From CBDCDJ01 sp965215355 (GTDB lineage: Bacteria > Deinococcota > Deinococci > Deinococcales > Trueperaceae), in NCBI GenBank assembly GCA_965215355.1, contig CBDCDJ010000007.1, positions 3,410,001-3,474,000 on the forward strand: a stretch of 64,000 nt of DNA, given 5' to 3'. The notes below the pieces were generated by a model. That model ran no database searches. It was not told the origin of the DNA and saw only the letters and a program-made list of their open reading frames with translations. Numbering within the stretch: the first letter of the stretch is position 1; each line of letters opens with the position of its first letter. This document shows positions 51,195 through 60,239 of this stretch, in pieces. The position numbers were made by a program, and so were the translations under genes.

Positions 51195-52953
51195 GTGGTT
51201 TTGTTAAGTTTGGTAAATCACTCTGCAGGAAACGGCTATACACCTCTCTGCCATTCGCTGAGCTTCGAATTTGCAGCCCAGGCGAGAGCCTGAAATCTCC
51301 CTCTGTAAGGTAACACCACAGCCAAACGGCAGCGTACCGATTGCGCCCACCCTTCTTGCCTATGCGTATCCCCGCTTTGCTACAAATGGCCCGCCAATCT
51401 TTCCACACTATTTCCGTGAAGTCCGAGAGGGCACGGCGGCGCTCAACGTAGTTGACGCGTTTAGGGTCGCTCGACAGCCGCAGGGCGAGGTCGCGCATAT
51501 GCTCCGTGAAGGTTTCCGCGTGTCCACCCGCCTCGAGTACGCCAACGACCTTGGTCGCCATACCAACTGCTGGCTTCGGGGGAAGCTCGAGGGCTTCCGC
51601 CGCTTCGCGCCAGGTGTAATCGCCTGAGAGCCGCACAAGAGCCATCGAACACACTCGCCTGCCATAGTCTTCCCCGATGTTAGGTAGAAGCGTCTTGAAA
51701 GACCTCTGGTAAACTTCTAGCCACAAGAGTTGCGGCACATGGTCTGCGGAAAAGGCAAACGCCTCGTCCTTACTTACTCTGTCCTCAAAAACTTGGACGA
51801 AACACTTTCTTGGTTCGAGGCACTTGTCGAATGCTTCTTCCAAGCGCGGTGAAAAGTTGAGGTAGCGGGCGAGCTGCCGCACCTGGTTTTGTTTGCGCTC
51901 GATCCCCCGCACTACGAGCCAGCGCATACGCTTCGCCACCTCAGCAGAGTCAGGCGCTCGGAGAATATGGGTCGCCACAGGGAGTAGGGCTGCCATGAGG
52001 GATGAGCTTTTGGGTGCAGCAGTAAATACACGTGTGTGAGGTCCTTGGCGACAGTTGTCCAGTTGTCCGCGCGTTTCTATGCTTTCATGCCTCGCAACTT
52101 CTTTGTCTAAGAAGCTAGCTCTGGCAAACGCGGGTAGGTTGCCCAGATCGGTGCTTTTAGCTGCGTACAAGATAAAAGAACACAGCGACCGGAGGTCTGT
52201 GAAGTAGTCAAGAGACGAAACCTCGAGACCTCCGACCGTGACTATCGCGCCGTTGAGAACGTTGTTTATGGAGGTTTGGACCTCGAGCAGGTCGGGATAC
52301 CCAACCAAGCACACGACTTCAATATCGGCGAGCGGTTGCTCACAGGGAGATGAGGACAACCCTGGGTTTGCCGTGCCGTCCGGCTTGGCGTTCATGCACT
52401 TGTCTAAGTAAGGCACTCGAGAGACGAAGCGGGGACGGGTTGCGCCATCCTGACGACTCGCGCCGGGACGGCGCAGACACCCAGGACACGTATCGATCAG
52501 CAGTACCGAATGTTTTTCACAGGCGAAGGTCCAGGGTAGCTTCCAGGCGAGCTGCCAGACCCCCAAGTTTTCCTCTACACATTTCGGGCAAACGTGAGAG
52601 CCGGAAAAATAGCACCACTCCTTTACGGACACCCGTTTCACCGAAGCACTGTCTGAAGGATCTAATTCTGCTAAGTCAACGGCTACGCCGTGGTAGTGCT
52701 CGAGCAGCATCGCTTTGACTACCTCGACCGGTTGACAGGTCACGTGGGCGAAGGTGGCACAACGGGCGTTGGAGAGGGTTATTCCGTAAGCCCTCCCTAT
52801 TACCCTTTCCAGTTCTAGGTCCACGAGCCCGCTTGCCTTGAGCAGTGTGATTAGGGGTACATTGCAGAGGTTCGCGATCCTATTGACATAGCTGGCAAAG
52901 GATTCTCCGGGTACGACCGGAAGGGTGAAAGGAAACTGACGTAAGAACAGCAC
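51145..52953 (-). CDS. tniQ: TniQ/TnsD-family target-selection protein (first copy)
   Basis: 602 aa. The N-terminal TniQ domain has the usual LPVVPGESFASYVNRIANLCNVPLITLL start and the zinc site CPKCVEENLGVWQLAWKLPW with H in ACEKHSVLLIDTCPGC. The rest is a TnsD-like helical region with HTH-like segments. TniQ/TnsD proteins bring the transposon to its target. It is the last gene of the Tn7-like run and is separated from the rest by a decayed gene. It contains several CTCGAG sites, unlike the second TniQ, so the two copies may have different histories. Confidence 0.88.
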   Translation of the reverse strand: MLFLRQFPFTLPVVPGESFASYVNRIANLCNVPLITLLKASGLVDLELERVIGRAYGITLSNARCATFAHVTCQPVEVVKAMLLEHYHGVAVDLAELDPSDSASVKRVSVKEWCYFSGSHVCPKCVEENLGVWQLAWKLPWTFACEKHSVLLIDTCPGCLRRPGASRQDGATRPRFVSRVPYLDKCMNAKPDGTANPGLSSSPCEQPLADIEVVCLVGYPDLLEVQTSINNVLNGAIVTVGGLEVSSLDYFTDLRSLCSFILYAAKSTDLGNLPAFARASFLDKEVARHESIETRGQLDNCRQGPHTRVFTAAPKSSSLMAALLPVATHILRAPDSAEVAKRMRWLVVRGIERKQNQVRQLARYLNFSPRLEEAFDKCLEPRKCFVQVFEDRVSKDEAFAFSADHVPQLLWLEVYQRSFKTLLPNIGEDYGRRVCSMALVRLSGDYTWREAAEALELPPKPAVGMATKVVGVLEAGGHAETFTEHMRDLALRLSSDPKRVNYVERRRALSDFTEIVWKDWRAICSKAGIRIGKKGGRNRYAAVWLWCYLTEGDFRLSPGLQIRSSANGREVYSRFLQSDLPNLTKPLKAYAHSISYGSTLSK

Positions 52954-53071
52954 TATTAGTCTGAGCAGACGCCATATCTATGAGCGTAAATCAAAATTGT
53001 TTGTTTCCTTGCTTTTTGCATGAAACACATAGCGATTACATCTGCACAGAAACTTTCCCGTGTCCTCACCC

Positions 53072-53506
53072 CTACCCCTCCCAGACCAGCACCTCCAGCA
53101 CCTCACGTACGAACGAGGTGCGGCTGACCCCCCGGTCGTGCCGCTTGAGTTTTAAAACGTAGCTGTCGATCACGTTGAGCATCGCCTTGGGCAGGTTCAT
53201 GCTGACCGGCAGCGTCTTGCCGCTGAACCGCCCGGAGCCCCTGCAGGTGCGGGCACTTGGGTCGGCACGGACGAGGGAGCGCGCGCCTCCTCACGCTCGC
53301 ACACCGGTGGCGTCGGCCTCGTCCGTTTCGCCGGTCGTGTCCGTCCCATTCGCCAGACCCTCTCTGTTCGAAGTGTCTTCTTGTCGCGTTATTCACTCCT
53401 GCTCGCCTTCTGCCTCGACCACCTGGGGCTGGTTTTTAACAACTTGGGGTGTCTTTTCATCCTCAAGCGTCATCTCAGCGTTCTTAGCTGTTCTCGCCTT
53501 GACCAT
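53072..53506 (-). pseudogene. Decayed ribbon-helix-helix (ParD/CopG-like) protein gene
   Basis: It starts at ATG 53506 (GAGGAGA upstream): MVKARTAKNAEMTLEDEKTP and on to TGA (53393-53395 region), then reads on in frame through ETDEADATGV to a second TGA, and finally SGKTLPVSMNLPKAMLNVID and SYVLKLKRHDRGVSRTSFV, a clear ribbon-helix-helix fold, to TAG at 53072. The middle reads better one frame over (EREEARAPSSVPTQVPAPAG), so two compensating frameshifts or two nonsense changes are possible. Either way it is not intact. Confidence 0.5.
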
Positions 53507-53705
53507 TCGTATTCGTCTCCTCACTCACTGTCCTTGTTTGCCTCTTTTGCTTTTCGTCATTCCGTATACTTCTGCAGATCGGAAACATTTAGTCAGCTTT
53601 ACGAGCTGACTAGGAACTGAGACATCGGTAGAAACACGTGTTCTGGCGCCCGAGTGTGGGTGTCAATGGAAATCTTGACTATTTCACTTTTATCTACGGG
53701 AGTCT

Positions 53706-56210
53706 TTACTTCTGTTCCTCTATACGTTGCACGTATTTTGACATAGTGTTTTGTGACATCGCTATCCCGTTTTCCGTATACATTAATTCAGCACGTTCAC
53801 GGGCGTTTAAATTCGGATGCTTCTCAATTTGTTCTCTGAGCTTTAAAAGACCATCTCTCCCTAAAAGTGGCTTGCGTTTACGTTTCCCTTTAAAGCTATA
53901 ATCCTCCGAATCGTGCATTTTTAGGTACCGACTTACAGTATGGCTTGAAATCCCGAATTTAGCCGCGGTACTGTTCAGCGTACTCCCCTCTCGAATATGC
54001 GTTTCCGCAACGGTTTTCTTAAATTCAACCGAATTTTTCTCGTACATGGACAAATTTCGGGCGCGCTCGTACTCGAACTCCTTTTCTCTGACCCAACGTA
54101 AAATCGTCTGCTCACTGATGTCGTGGTGCTTAGCGAGTTCCGCCTTACTCACTCCTTCGCTAAGTCGTTCCAAGATGTATAGCTTCAACTCTTCAGATTT
54201 CTTGAAACTCCGCGCACCTTCAATAAAGGTATATTGGCACGAACCACATTTGAAGCTTGTCCTAGTTTGATTTGACCTACGTCGGCGAGCCACATTATAC
54301 GAACCACACTGCATACACTCGATCATGAAACTTTTTATGTTTTCGCGTAACGCGACTTGGTTTTCCTCTTGTGTTAAATCAAGAGTGTACTGCAAAACGA
54401 CTATCTCTGAATATCGGATAAGGAGTGGTCTAAGTTTAGGTAGCGTTTTCCAATACCATCGTCTGAAGTATAATTTAAAAATATCTTTTTCGTAAGCTGG
54501 CGCATTTTCTAAGGCTTGACCGGTTAAGAAACTCCAAATCCAAGCAGCCGAGATAACGTTCGCCGAGTCCGAACCTGCGAAGTTTATGTCGGCTAGAGTA
54601 TATAGATTTCTCAAATGATCGACGGGGATTTTGTCAAAGGATGCGAAAAGATTAGCCTTCCCGAGATTGCTTATTTTTACCACAGTTTTAGAGTAATTAC
54701 TCGCTAAACATCTCAACTGCTCTTCGAACAACTCATGTTTGTTGTCTTTTCTTAAAAAGTAACTCTCGCGATAAGCCTTTCTTACGTCGGCTTCTTCAAT
54801 TTGCAACTCACCAGCTGCCTGTACCCAAGTAATGCCTGAGACAAACCTAAGTAAAGATATAGAACAGAACAGTCGCTGATATAGCCGACGCAGGTACGTC
54901 GTAGGACTGAAAATCTCTAAGAAATATTTATCGAATTCGTCGTCCCAAAGGAATTGGGGGATTTGTTCCGCACTGATATTGATCCGGCGAGACTCCGGAA
55001 TTTTGTAAAATATTTGTTCAAGCCTCGTACCCATCGCTTCCGAACTATTGAAGCTTTGATCAACATGTGTCTTGATAGCCTTGAGAAGGCAGTACTTGAG
55101 TCTATCAGAGGTATCCTCGACGTTTATTGTCCTCCATAAAGAGGAAGTTTCTTGATTGTGTCGCGCCAAATTGCCCATCAAAATGGGACGCACTTTTTCG
55201 CAAAAGTCTTCTAAGGTTTGCATGCTTAGTGTTTCGACAACCCTGGGGAGGATGAATGGCAATACTACAGTTAAAAAATGAAGAGAACGACGGGATGCAC
55301 CTTTCAGTCGTGACTCCCGTGTTAGATCAAGATTTTCTAGCTCCGTTCGACCATAAGCGGAGCCCGTTTTCTCCGCCTCGCTCAAAAGTTGTACTAAATC
55401 GATACCAAAAAGAGACAACTTACATAGTGAGAAGAGGTCTTCGAAATACTCCACCGAAGATACCTCAATGCCACCGACCGTCATTTGTTCACCGTCGAGA
55501 GCTTTGTCTATCTCGCGCTGTAATGCTAATTGATGGGAGTCTGGACTTAGCTGACTTGGAAACATTTCCGCGAACGGAAGACAACACAGTGAGACAGGCC
55601 TTTGACCCCGCACATAAGTTTCAGCTAATGTGTTGTCGCAGCATGTTAAATGGTCTATCGGACCTAATGCTGACAAATTGTGTCCCGGTAAACGCCTGGT
55701 AGCTCCTATAAGCTTTCTACATCTAGGACAGCGAGTGATGAGCGGCATTTTGTGCTCTATACAATACAAGCTCCACGGGTAATTCCACTTAAGCTTCCAG
55801 GCTCCATTATTATCCAAAATACATTTCGGACACACCTTAGAGTAGCTAAGAGAAATCCACGTTTTCATAAACATTGCGTGCCTTGAGTACCGTGTAAATG
55901 TTTCAGAAAAGATATTTGAATTAATGATGCGCCCACCTGCACTTGCTAAAAGCATGGGACCGACATCGCTCTCTGACAGCCGAGTTACATATAAAAAAGC
56001 CTCTAACTCAAGCCCAGTGAGGGTTATACCAAGCCAGTACGGGGAGCGCTTAACACTATCAGGCGGCAGCAAACCAGTTATCTTCAAAATCTGTTCGACA
56101 CTAACCTTTGTTGTAAATGCCATGCGCGCTATGTAGCTGTCGAAAGATTCCTCATATTCGGGCACGAGTCGAAAGGATAAGCGCCTGCCTATGACAGATG
56201 AGATTGTCAT
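53706..56210 (-). CDS. tniQ: Large TniQ-family protein fused to zinc ribbon and HTH domains
   Basis: 834 aa. Residues 1-190 are TniQ (SFDSYIARMAFTTKVSVEQIL, then CPKCILDNNGAWKLKWNYPWSLYC and CPRC). Near residues 630-660 a second zinc ribbon appears (CMQCGSYNVAR, FKCGSCQYTF, InsA-like), followed by several helix-turn-helix segments (GVSKAELAKHHDISEQTILRWV, LNSTAAKFGISSHTVSRYL). The start at 56210 is 6 nt after the tniB stop. It contains no CTCGAG and is AT-rich. The C-terminal modules are unusual for TniQ and would give sequence-specific DNA contact. Target choice by this protein is inferred. Confidence 0.85.
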   Translation of the reverse strand: MTISSVIGRRLSFRLVPEYEESFDSYIARMAFTTKVSVEQILKITGLLPPDSVKRSPYWLGITLTGLELEAFLYVTRLSESDVGPMLLASAGGRIINSNIFSETFTRYSRHAMFMKTWISLSYSKVCPKCILDNNGAWKLKWNYPWSLYCIEHKMPLITRCPRCRKLIGATRRLPGHNLSALGPIDHLTCCDNTLAETYVRGQRPVSLCCLPFAEMFPSQLSPDSHQLALQREIDKALDGEQMTVGGIEVSSVEYFEDLFSLCKLSLFGIDLVQLLSEAEKTGSAYGRTELENLDLTRESRLKGASRRSLHFLTVVLPFILPRVVETLSMQTLEDFCEKVRPILMGNLARHNQETSSLWRTINVEDTSDRLKYCLLKAIKTHVDQSFNSSEAMGTRLEQIFYKIPESRRINISAEQIPQFLWDDEFDKYFLEIFSPTTYLRRLYQRLFCSISLLRFVSGITWVQAAGELQIEEADVRKAYRESYFLRKDNKHELFEEQLRCLASNYSKTVVKISNLGKANLFASFDKIPVDHLRNLYTLADINFAGSDSANVISAAWIWSFLTGQALENAPAYEKDIFKLYFRRWYWKTLPKLRPLLIRYSEIVVLQYTLDLTQEENQVALRENIKSFMIECMQCGSYNVARRRRSNQTRTSFKCGSCQYTFIEGARSFKKSEELKLYILERLSEGVSKAELAKHHDISEQTILRWVREKEFEYERARNLSMYEKNSVEFKKTVAETHIREGSTLNSTAAKFGISSHTVSRYLKMHDSEDYSFKGKRKRKPLLGRDGLLKLREQIEKHPNLNARERAELMYTENGIAMSQNTMSKYVQRIEEQK

Positions 56211-56215
56211 CGTAT

Positions 56216-56584
56216 CTACTTATCCTCTTTTTGTTTTCTCAACTTTTTGGGACGAAATCCTTCATACAGTTTTTCGGAGCCCTCATCTAGCTTTACCTTC
56301 TCGAGAAATTTCTTGAGCAAAGTCTCTTTGTCTTCCTGAATAGCCAGGTTCGCACCCTGCCTGATCAGTGTGTTCAACGCGCCTATTGAACCTCCCGTAC
56401 GGTAATACAAATAGTTAGAGAATTTCGCTAAGGAACCAGGTTCTTGGCTTATCAGGCAAAGCTGAGCCTCGAAACTCTCAACAAGGCCGATCCACTCTTG
56501 CTTTGCTTCGGCGGTATCCAAAGAATACGGTTCTAACTCATAGCGCTTAAAGCGACGCCGCGTTTGTGAAGAATGCCGCGTTTC
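56216..56584 (-). CDS. tniB: TniB/TnsC ATPase, C-terminal part after an in-frame TAG
   Basis: Continues in the same frame as the preceding part: ETRHSSQTRRRFKRYELEPY, then SLDTAEAKQEWIGLVESFEAQLCLISQ and GSLAKFSNYLYYRTGGSIGALNTLIRQ, the typical TniB C-terminus (AAA lid). An ATG-like start inside would begin at 56521, but the frame carries the family similarity back to the stop codon. The stop is 6 nt from the large TniQ gene start. Confidence 0.75.
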   Translation of the reverse strand, partial: ETRHSSQTRRRFKRYELEPYSLDTAEAKQEWIGLVESFEAQLCLISQEPGSLAKFSNYLYYRTGGSIGALNTLIRQGANLAIQEDKETLLKKFLEKVKLDEGSEKLYEGFRPKKLRKQKEDK

Positions 56585-57376
56585 CTATGATTTTCCCTCC
56601 CCAAACAGGTTGACCCCGTCGCAGTCAATCCCGGCATAAAGGAGCGTTGCGGGAACACAGTTCGCAAACTCTTTCAGGTGATTGTTCAGCTCTCTCGAGG
56701 TGCGGTTCTTCATGTCGAGGTAGTGAATGTCGTCCACCATGACGAGCGAGGTTCCGCAGTTCCTCGCGTACATCATCACCTGACCCTTTACATATTCGAG
56801 GGAGTAAGTCCTCGGTAAAGGGACGTTGTAAAACCTTGCCAGCGACGTGTAGAGATTTTTGGGCGTTGTTGTACCGGGCAACACAATATAAACAACCGGG
56901 ATGAATACCCAACCACTTTCCATCAAGTCGTCCCTGCCCCGTAGGACGGCCATCTGTCTCCGGCGTTTCTGCTCGTATGTACGACCTATCTGCAGCATGA
57001 TAGTTGTTTTTCCCAATGTGCCGAGACCGTTTATAACGGCACCGCCGCGAGCACCAGAATTAGCACGTACGTTGTTACTTGCGAATAGGATGAAGTCTTC
57101 ACTGACCTCAATGAGCTTGTCTGTTTTCAGCGGGGGGAAAGCTGCGTTGTATATCATCCGCTGTTTGCGCGACTTGTCTTGTTCGTCCTTCGACATTTTC
57201 CTGAATGCTGCTCTGGAAGGCACTTTCGGCCTAATCGGGTCGGGTCGGTTAACGTACGCCTTCCAGTCTTCGTAAATCACAGGTTGCGGGTGGGCAAATG
57301 GGAGATCAACAAGATCTACAAAATTGACTTGTTGATCAACGTAATTAGACTTATTTTTGGGGTTCTTATCAGACAT
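56585..57376 (-). CDS. tniB: TniB/TnsC AAA+ ATPase, N-terminal part, ended by an in-frame TAG
   Basis: 263 aa to a TAG at 56585-56587. Walker A AVINGLGTLGKTTIMLQIGR near residue 118, Walker B GTSLVMVDDIHYLDM near residue 215, and the sensor-like TLLYAGIDCDGVNLFGEGKS identify the TnsC/TniB regulator that links TniQ-marked targets to TnsB. In relatives the residues after GEG-R/K continue into the R-R-F-x-x-YELEP-F/Y block; here that block follows the TAG in the same frame. Truncation at this point removes the C-terminal lid. Confidence 0.85.
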   Translation of the reverse strand: MSDKNPKNKSNYVDQQVNFVDLVDLPFAHPQPVIYEDWKAYVNRPDPIRPKVPSRAAFRKMSKDEQDKSRKQRMIYNAAFPPLKTDKLIEVSEDFILFASNNVRANSGARGGAVINGLGTLGKTTIMLQIGRTYEQKRRRQMAVLRGRDDLMESGWVFIPVVYIVLPGTTTPKNLYTSLARFYNVPLPRTYSLEYVKGQVMMYARNCGTSLVMVDDIHYLDMKNRTSRELNNHLKEFANCVPATLLYAGIDCDGVNLFGEGKS

Positions 57377-57385
57377 AATTCCTCC

Positions 57386-59512
57386 TTAAAAGTCTAGGTC
57401 GTCTTTTTCGTCGTCGCCGACTGTTTCAAGCAACTTACGAACTTTACGGAGGTCGTCTTCCGTGATTTCCGCGTCCTCGTCCGTATAGTCAACCTGACCG
57501 GTCAAGGCCAAGCCACCGAGATAAGCTTCATCGTCGGGACCGAGCAGCGAATAGGAGGAGATATCGGGGCGCTCGCTCCTTGAAAGTTGTGCCTGGACTG
57601 CCCGCTTGGCGGCTGTCTTACGCTCTTTTTGGTTGGCAAATACCAAGTCGTCCATTCGGTTTAACAACTCATTGAGGACGGTCTTCAGTTCGTTATGGTT
57701 TCGGGGATTTCCTCCACGCTCTTTGACTAGGAACTTTGCGTAACTGAGCGTCGTGTCATCGAAGGGTCTGAGGGGATAGAGTGCGCCCGTCCAATACAAC
57801 GGGTACCACCTCTCCAGGGAGGGATCGTAGAAGTACATCTCGGATTTTTCCCGGGGGTCGTATCTGATAGGCCACTTGCCTGTATTCTCACCCTTGTAGG
57901 GAGATTCCGTATCACGATAATCCTCGAGGATATCCCCGTCGTACAGGAGACCGTGAACTTCGACCCCGTAATGTTGGATAGTCCGCCATTCCGTAGGCAG
58001 AAGCTCGTAGTAAAGACGTTGATCGGGAACCACGTGAATGAACCCGGCTTTAGCCAAACCCTCTTCGTAAAGGTCGTTCGGGCTGAGATGTAAGCGCGGG
58101 ACTTCGGGAAAGAGTAGTCCCCTGTGGTGTCGCTTGTGCCAATAAATAGCGACCCACTCGGCAAAGTAGCGCTCGATTTCGTCGATAAAGTAAAAGGCGC
58201 TGCCCTCGATATTTCTCCCACGGGAGAATAGATCCGGTCCTTTATAGCCTGGTAAATTCTCTACGAACTTAAAACGGACAGTCTTGAACACGCTTTCGAT
58301 GTGAGCTTTATCGGTTGGGGTGTAGGGTCGAGCAAGCTGTATATTTATCTCTAACCTTGTACAGCCAGCCATAAACGCTTCCGAAATATATATTTTGCCA
58401 CGGTCAACTACCACAGTTTCTGGGTTGACCACAGGTCCGTTGGCTAAACGATCTGGCGATTCGATTTTCATCAGATCTAAAGCAATGCACTCCGGTATCC
58501 CTACGTAGGGCCAGCGTGCATTCTCGGGCCAACCATCGCGCATGAGTTTGGGTTGAATGGTGCCGTAAAGGAGAAGCGCTGCATCCACCGCTTTCGTACT
58601 CACTGGCGTGAACCGCCAATCCAGCATTGAGCGGGTATACAGGTCATATGCCATCGTGAATTGGACTTGAATCCATTTCATGGTGACCGGGTCTATTGCG
58701 AACGCGTCGAGAGTCGTCGTATCTATAATCACGATCTCGCCAGGGCGAGACGCTACCAACTTACCATAAGGCGTTCTAGGGCGACCAGCAACTTCGCGTC
58801 GACTCTTAGCCGAATCGAATATTCTCAAGCCTCTATCAAGCGACCTGAGCAAGGCATTGAATGTTGGTTGAGAGGGCATCTCGACTTCTTCATCAGGATA
58901 TTCCTGCTTCAGCCAGCGCTCCACGCGACGCATCATGGACGCCATGCTGATGTTGGAAGCTTCCGTAAGTTCAGCGTAAATCTTGTTGATCCCCTCACGG
59001 ATTCTCGGGCTTACTCGAGCTGAGGTTCCTGTACCGCGCAGCAATCGCTGATCAATAAGACCTATTAACCCCCACGTCTCGAAAGCTTTCTTCTGTTTCC
59101 AAAGAGCACTACTGCTCATTTTTAGCTCTTTGGCTTTCGTGTCCATACGCTGGGTCAGTGTGGTTAAAGCAGAGTCGTAGAATTCTTTTGGCTCGGTCTC
59201 TTTTGCATTGAGCGGGTCGCCGGTTTTGTAACCCGTTAATGCCTCGAATAAATGTTCCCGACGTTTTTTTGCCTTTTCGATCAATTTTTTAGGAACATTA
59301 GTCGGGAGAGTCGTGAGGTCAACTTGCTCGTAATTCTTCCTATCTAAGAGCTTGAAATCGGGAGCCGAGAGGATCGCGGTTATGTTCATAGTCGCGAGCG
59401 TTCCGTGACTAGATCGGATTGTTATAGCTCCGCCATCAAAGCCTTCGACCTTGTGCATGTCGCCGTTGTAGAGAAAATGGTCACCGATCGACAGTTTTTC
59501 GTTAAGCGCCAT
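57386..59512 (-). CDS. tnsB: TnsB-like DDE transposase (Mu/Tn7 type)
   Basis: 708 aa. N-terminal DNA-binding regions precede an RNase H core with catalytic D in GEIVIIDTTTLDAF (near residue 262), D in VVVDRGKIYIS (near 369) and E in DKAHIESVFKTVRF (near 405), then the Mu-type beta-barrel and an acidic C-terminal tail used to contact TnsC. It cuts and joins transposon 3' ends. It overlaps tnsA by 11 nt and precedes tniB by 9 nt, so it is operonic. Confidence 0.93.
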   Translation of the reverse strand: MALNEKLSIGDHFLYNGDMHKVEGFDGGAITIRSSHGTLATMNITAILSAPDFKLLDRKNYEQVDLTTLPTNVPKKLIEKAKKRREHLFEALTGYKTGDPLNAKETEPKEFYDSALTTLTQRMDTKAKELKMSSSALWKQKKAFETWGLIGLIDQRLLRGTGTSARVSPRIREGINKIYAELTEASNISMASMMRRVERWLKQEYPDEEVEMPSQPTFNALLRSLDRGLRIFDSAKSRREVAGRPRTPYGKLVASRPGEIVIIDTTTLDAFAIDPVTMKWIQVQFTMAYDLYTRSMLDWRFTPVSTKAVDAALLLYGTIQPKLMRDGWPENARWPYVGIPECIALDLMKIESPDRLANGPVVNPETVVVDRGKIYISEAFMAGCTRLEINIQLARPYTPTDKAHIESVFKTVRFKFVENLPGYKGPDLFSRGRNIEGSAFYFIDEIERYFAEWVAIYWHKRHHRGLLFPEVPRLHLSPNDLYEEGLAKAGFIHVVPDQRLYYELLPTEWRTIQHYGVEVHGLLYDGDILEDYRDTESPYKGENTGKWPIRYDPREKSEMYFYDPSLERWYPLYWTGALYPLRPFDDTTLSYAKFLVKERGGNPRNHNELKTVLNELLNRMDDLVFANQKERKTAAKRAVQAQLSRSERPDISSYSLLGPDDEAYLGGLALTGQVDYTDEDAEITEDDLRKVRKLLETVGDDEKDDLDF

Positions 59513-60239
59513 GACTGAAAGCTCCTCTCGGCAGGTCTATTATCGAGCCGTTAGTGAATTGCGCGTACATGTTAATCCAGAGGGAGCGGTGGAACAGCAA
59601 ATGAAACAGAATCGGACGTACCACAGCAGGGTGTCCAACACTCGAAACCAGCTCTCGCAGCGGTAAGGCTTTTGCCTGGCAGGTTTCGATTAGCGTTTCT
59701 GCGTAGAGGTCAATGATCGGACTGTGACGCCTAAACCCCGCCAGCCATCTCAGGTTCTCGAGGAAAAGCAGGTGCGGTTCGCTCTGGACAGAGTACGTCC
59801 AACCAGCACTGCTACACGCGCTGGCGGTGGCTTCGAACGCTCGCTGGTTTTCCTTATCGTTTACAAATTTTTTAGGTTTCACATCGATGACGGTCACATC
59901 ATCCGTCTCTGTTATTGATAGGTAATCCGGAACGTGCGTGTATTCTGTTTTGCCGACGATGTAGTGGAGGATGAAGGGTTGCGAAATGACCCACGAGGTG
60001 GATGGATTGTAGTCAAGCTGTAGCAGGGTAACCATTTCCAATCGGCTTTCGTACGCGACGAGTTCCCTCATCGCGCGCATGTAATAAAATCCGGGCATGT
60101 GTTTCTGGCCTTTATACGCTTCGATTTTGCGAATCTGCCGAAAATTTCTTACCTGATCTCTCTCGATGTCTGAGAGCTTCTGCTTGTGGTTGATGTTGCC
60201 CTTACTGTTTTGATAGGTCAGAAAATAAGGTGGGGACAT
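59502..60239 (-). CDS. tnsA: TnsA-like endonuclease
   Basis: 245 aa. The restriction-endonuclease-like core carries E in VAYESRLEMVTLLQLDYNP (near residue 63), D in THVPDYLSI (near 107) and D-x-K in VTVIDVKPKKF (near 117-121), the TnsA pattern. It cuts the 5' ends so that transposition is cut-and-paste. First gene of the module. Its promoter should lie in 60240-60660. Confidence 0.88.
   Translation of the reverse strand: MSPPYFLTYQNSKGNINHKQKLSDIERDQVRNFRQIRKIEAYKGQKHMPGFYYMRAMRELVAYESRLEMVTLLQLDYNPSTSWVISQPFILHYIVGKTEYTHVPDYLSITETDDVTVIDVKPKKFVNDKENQRAFEATASACSSAGWTYSVQSEPHLLFLENLRWLAGFRRHSPIIDLYAETLIETCQAKALPLRELVSSVGHPAVVRPILFHLLFHRSLWINMYAQFTNGSIIDLPRGAFSHGA

Noticed and set aside
53103..53396. 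97-aa minus-strand ORF between the TniQ genes
   Set aside because: The residues are R/H/Q-rich and in the wrong frame. The ribbon-helix-helix motif is in another frame.
51145..60239. CRISPR-associated transposon
   Set aside because: No cas gene and no repeat-spacer array is visible anywhere in the window. TniQ alone does not indicate RNA guiding.
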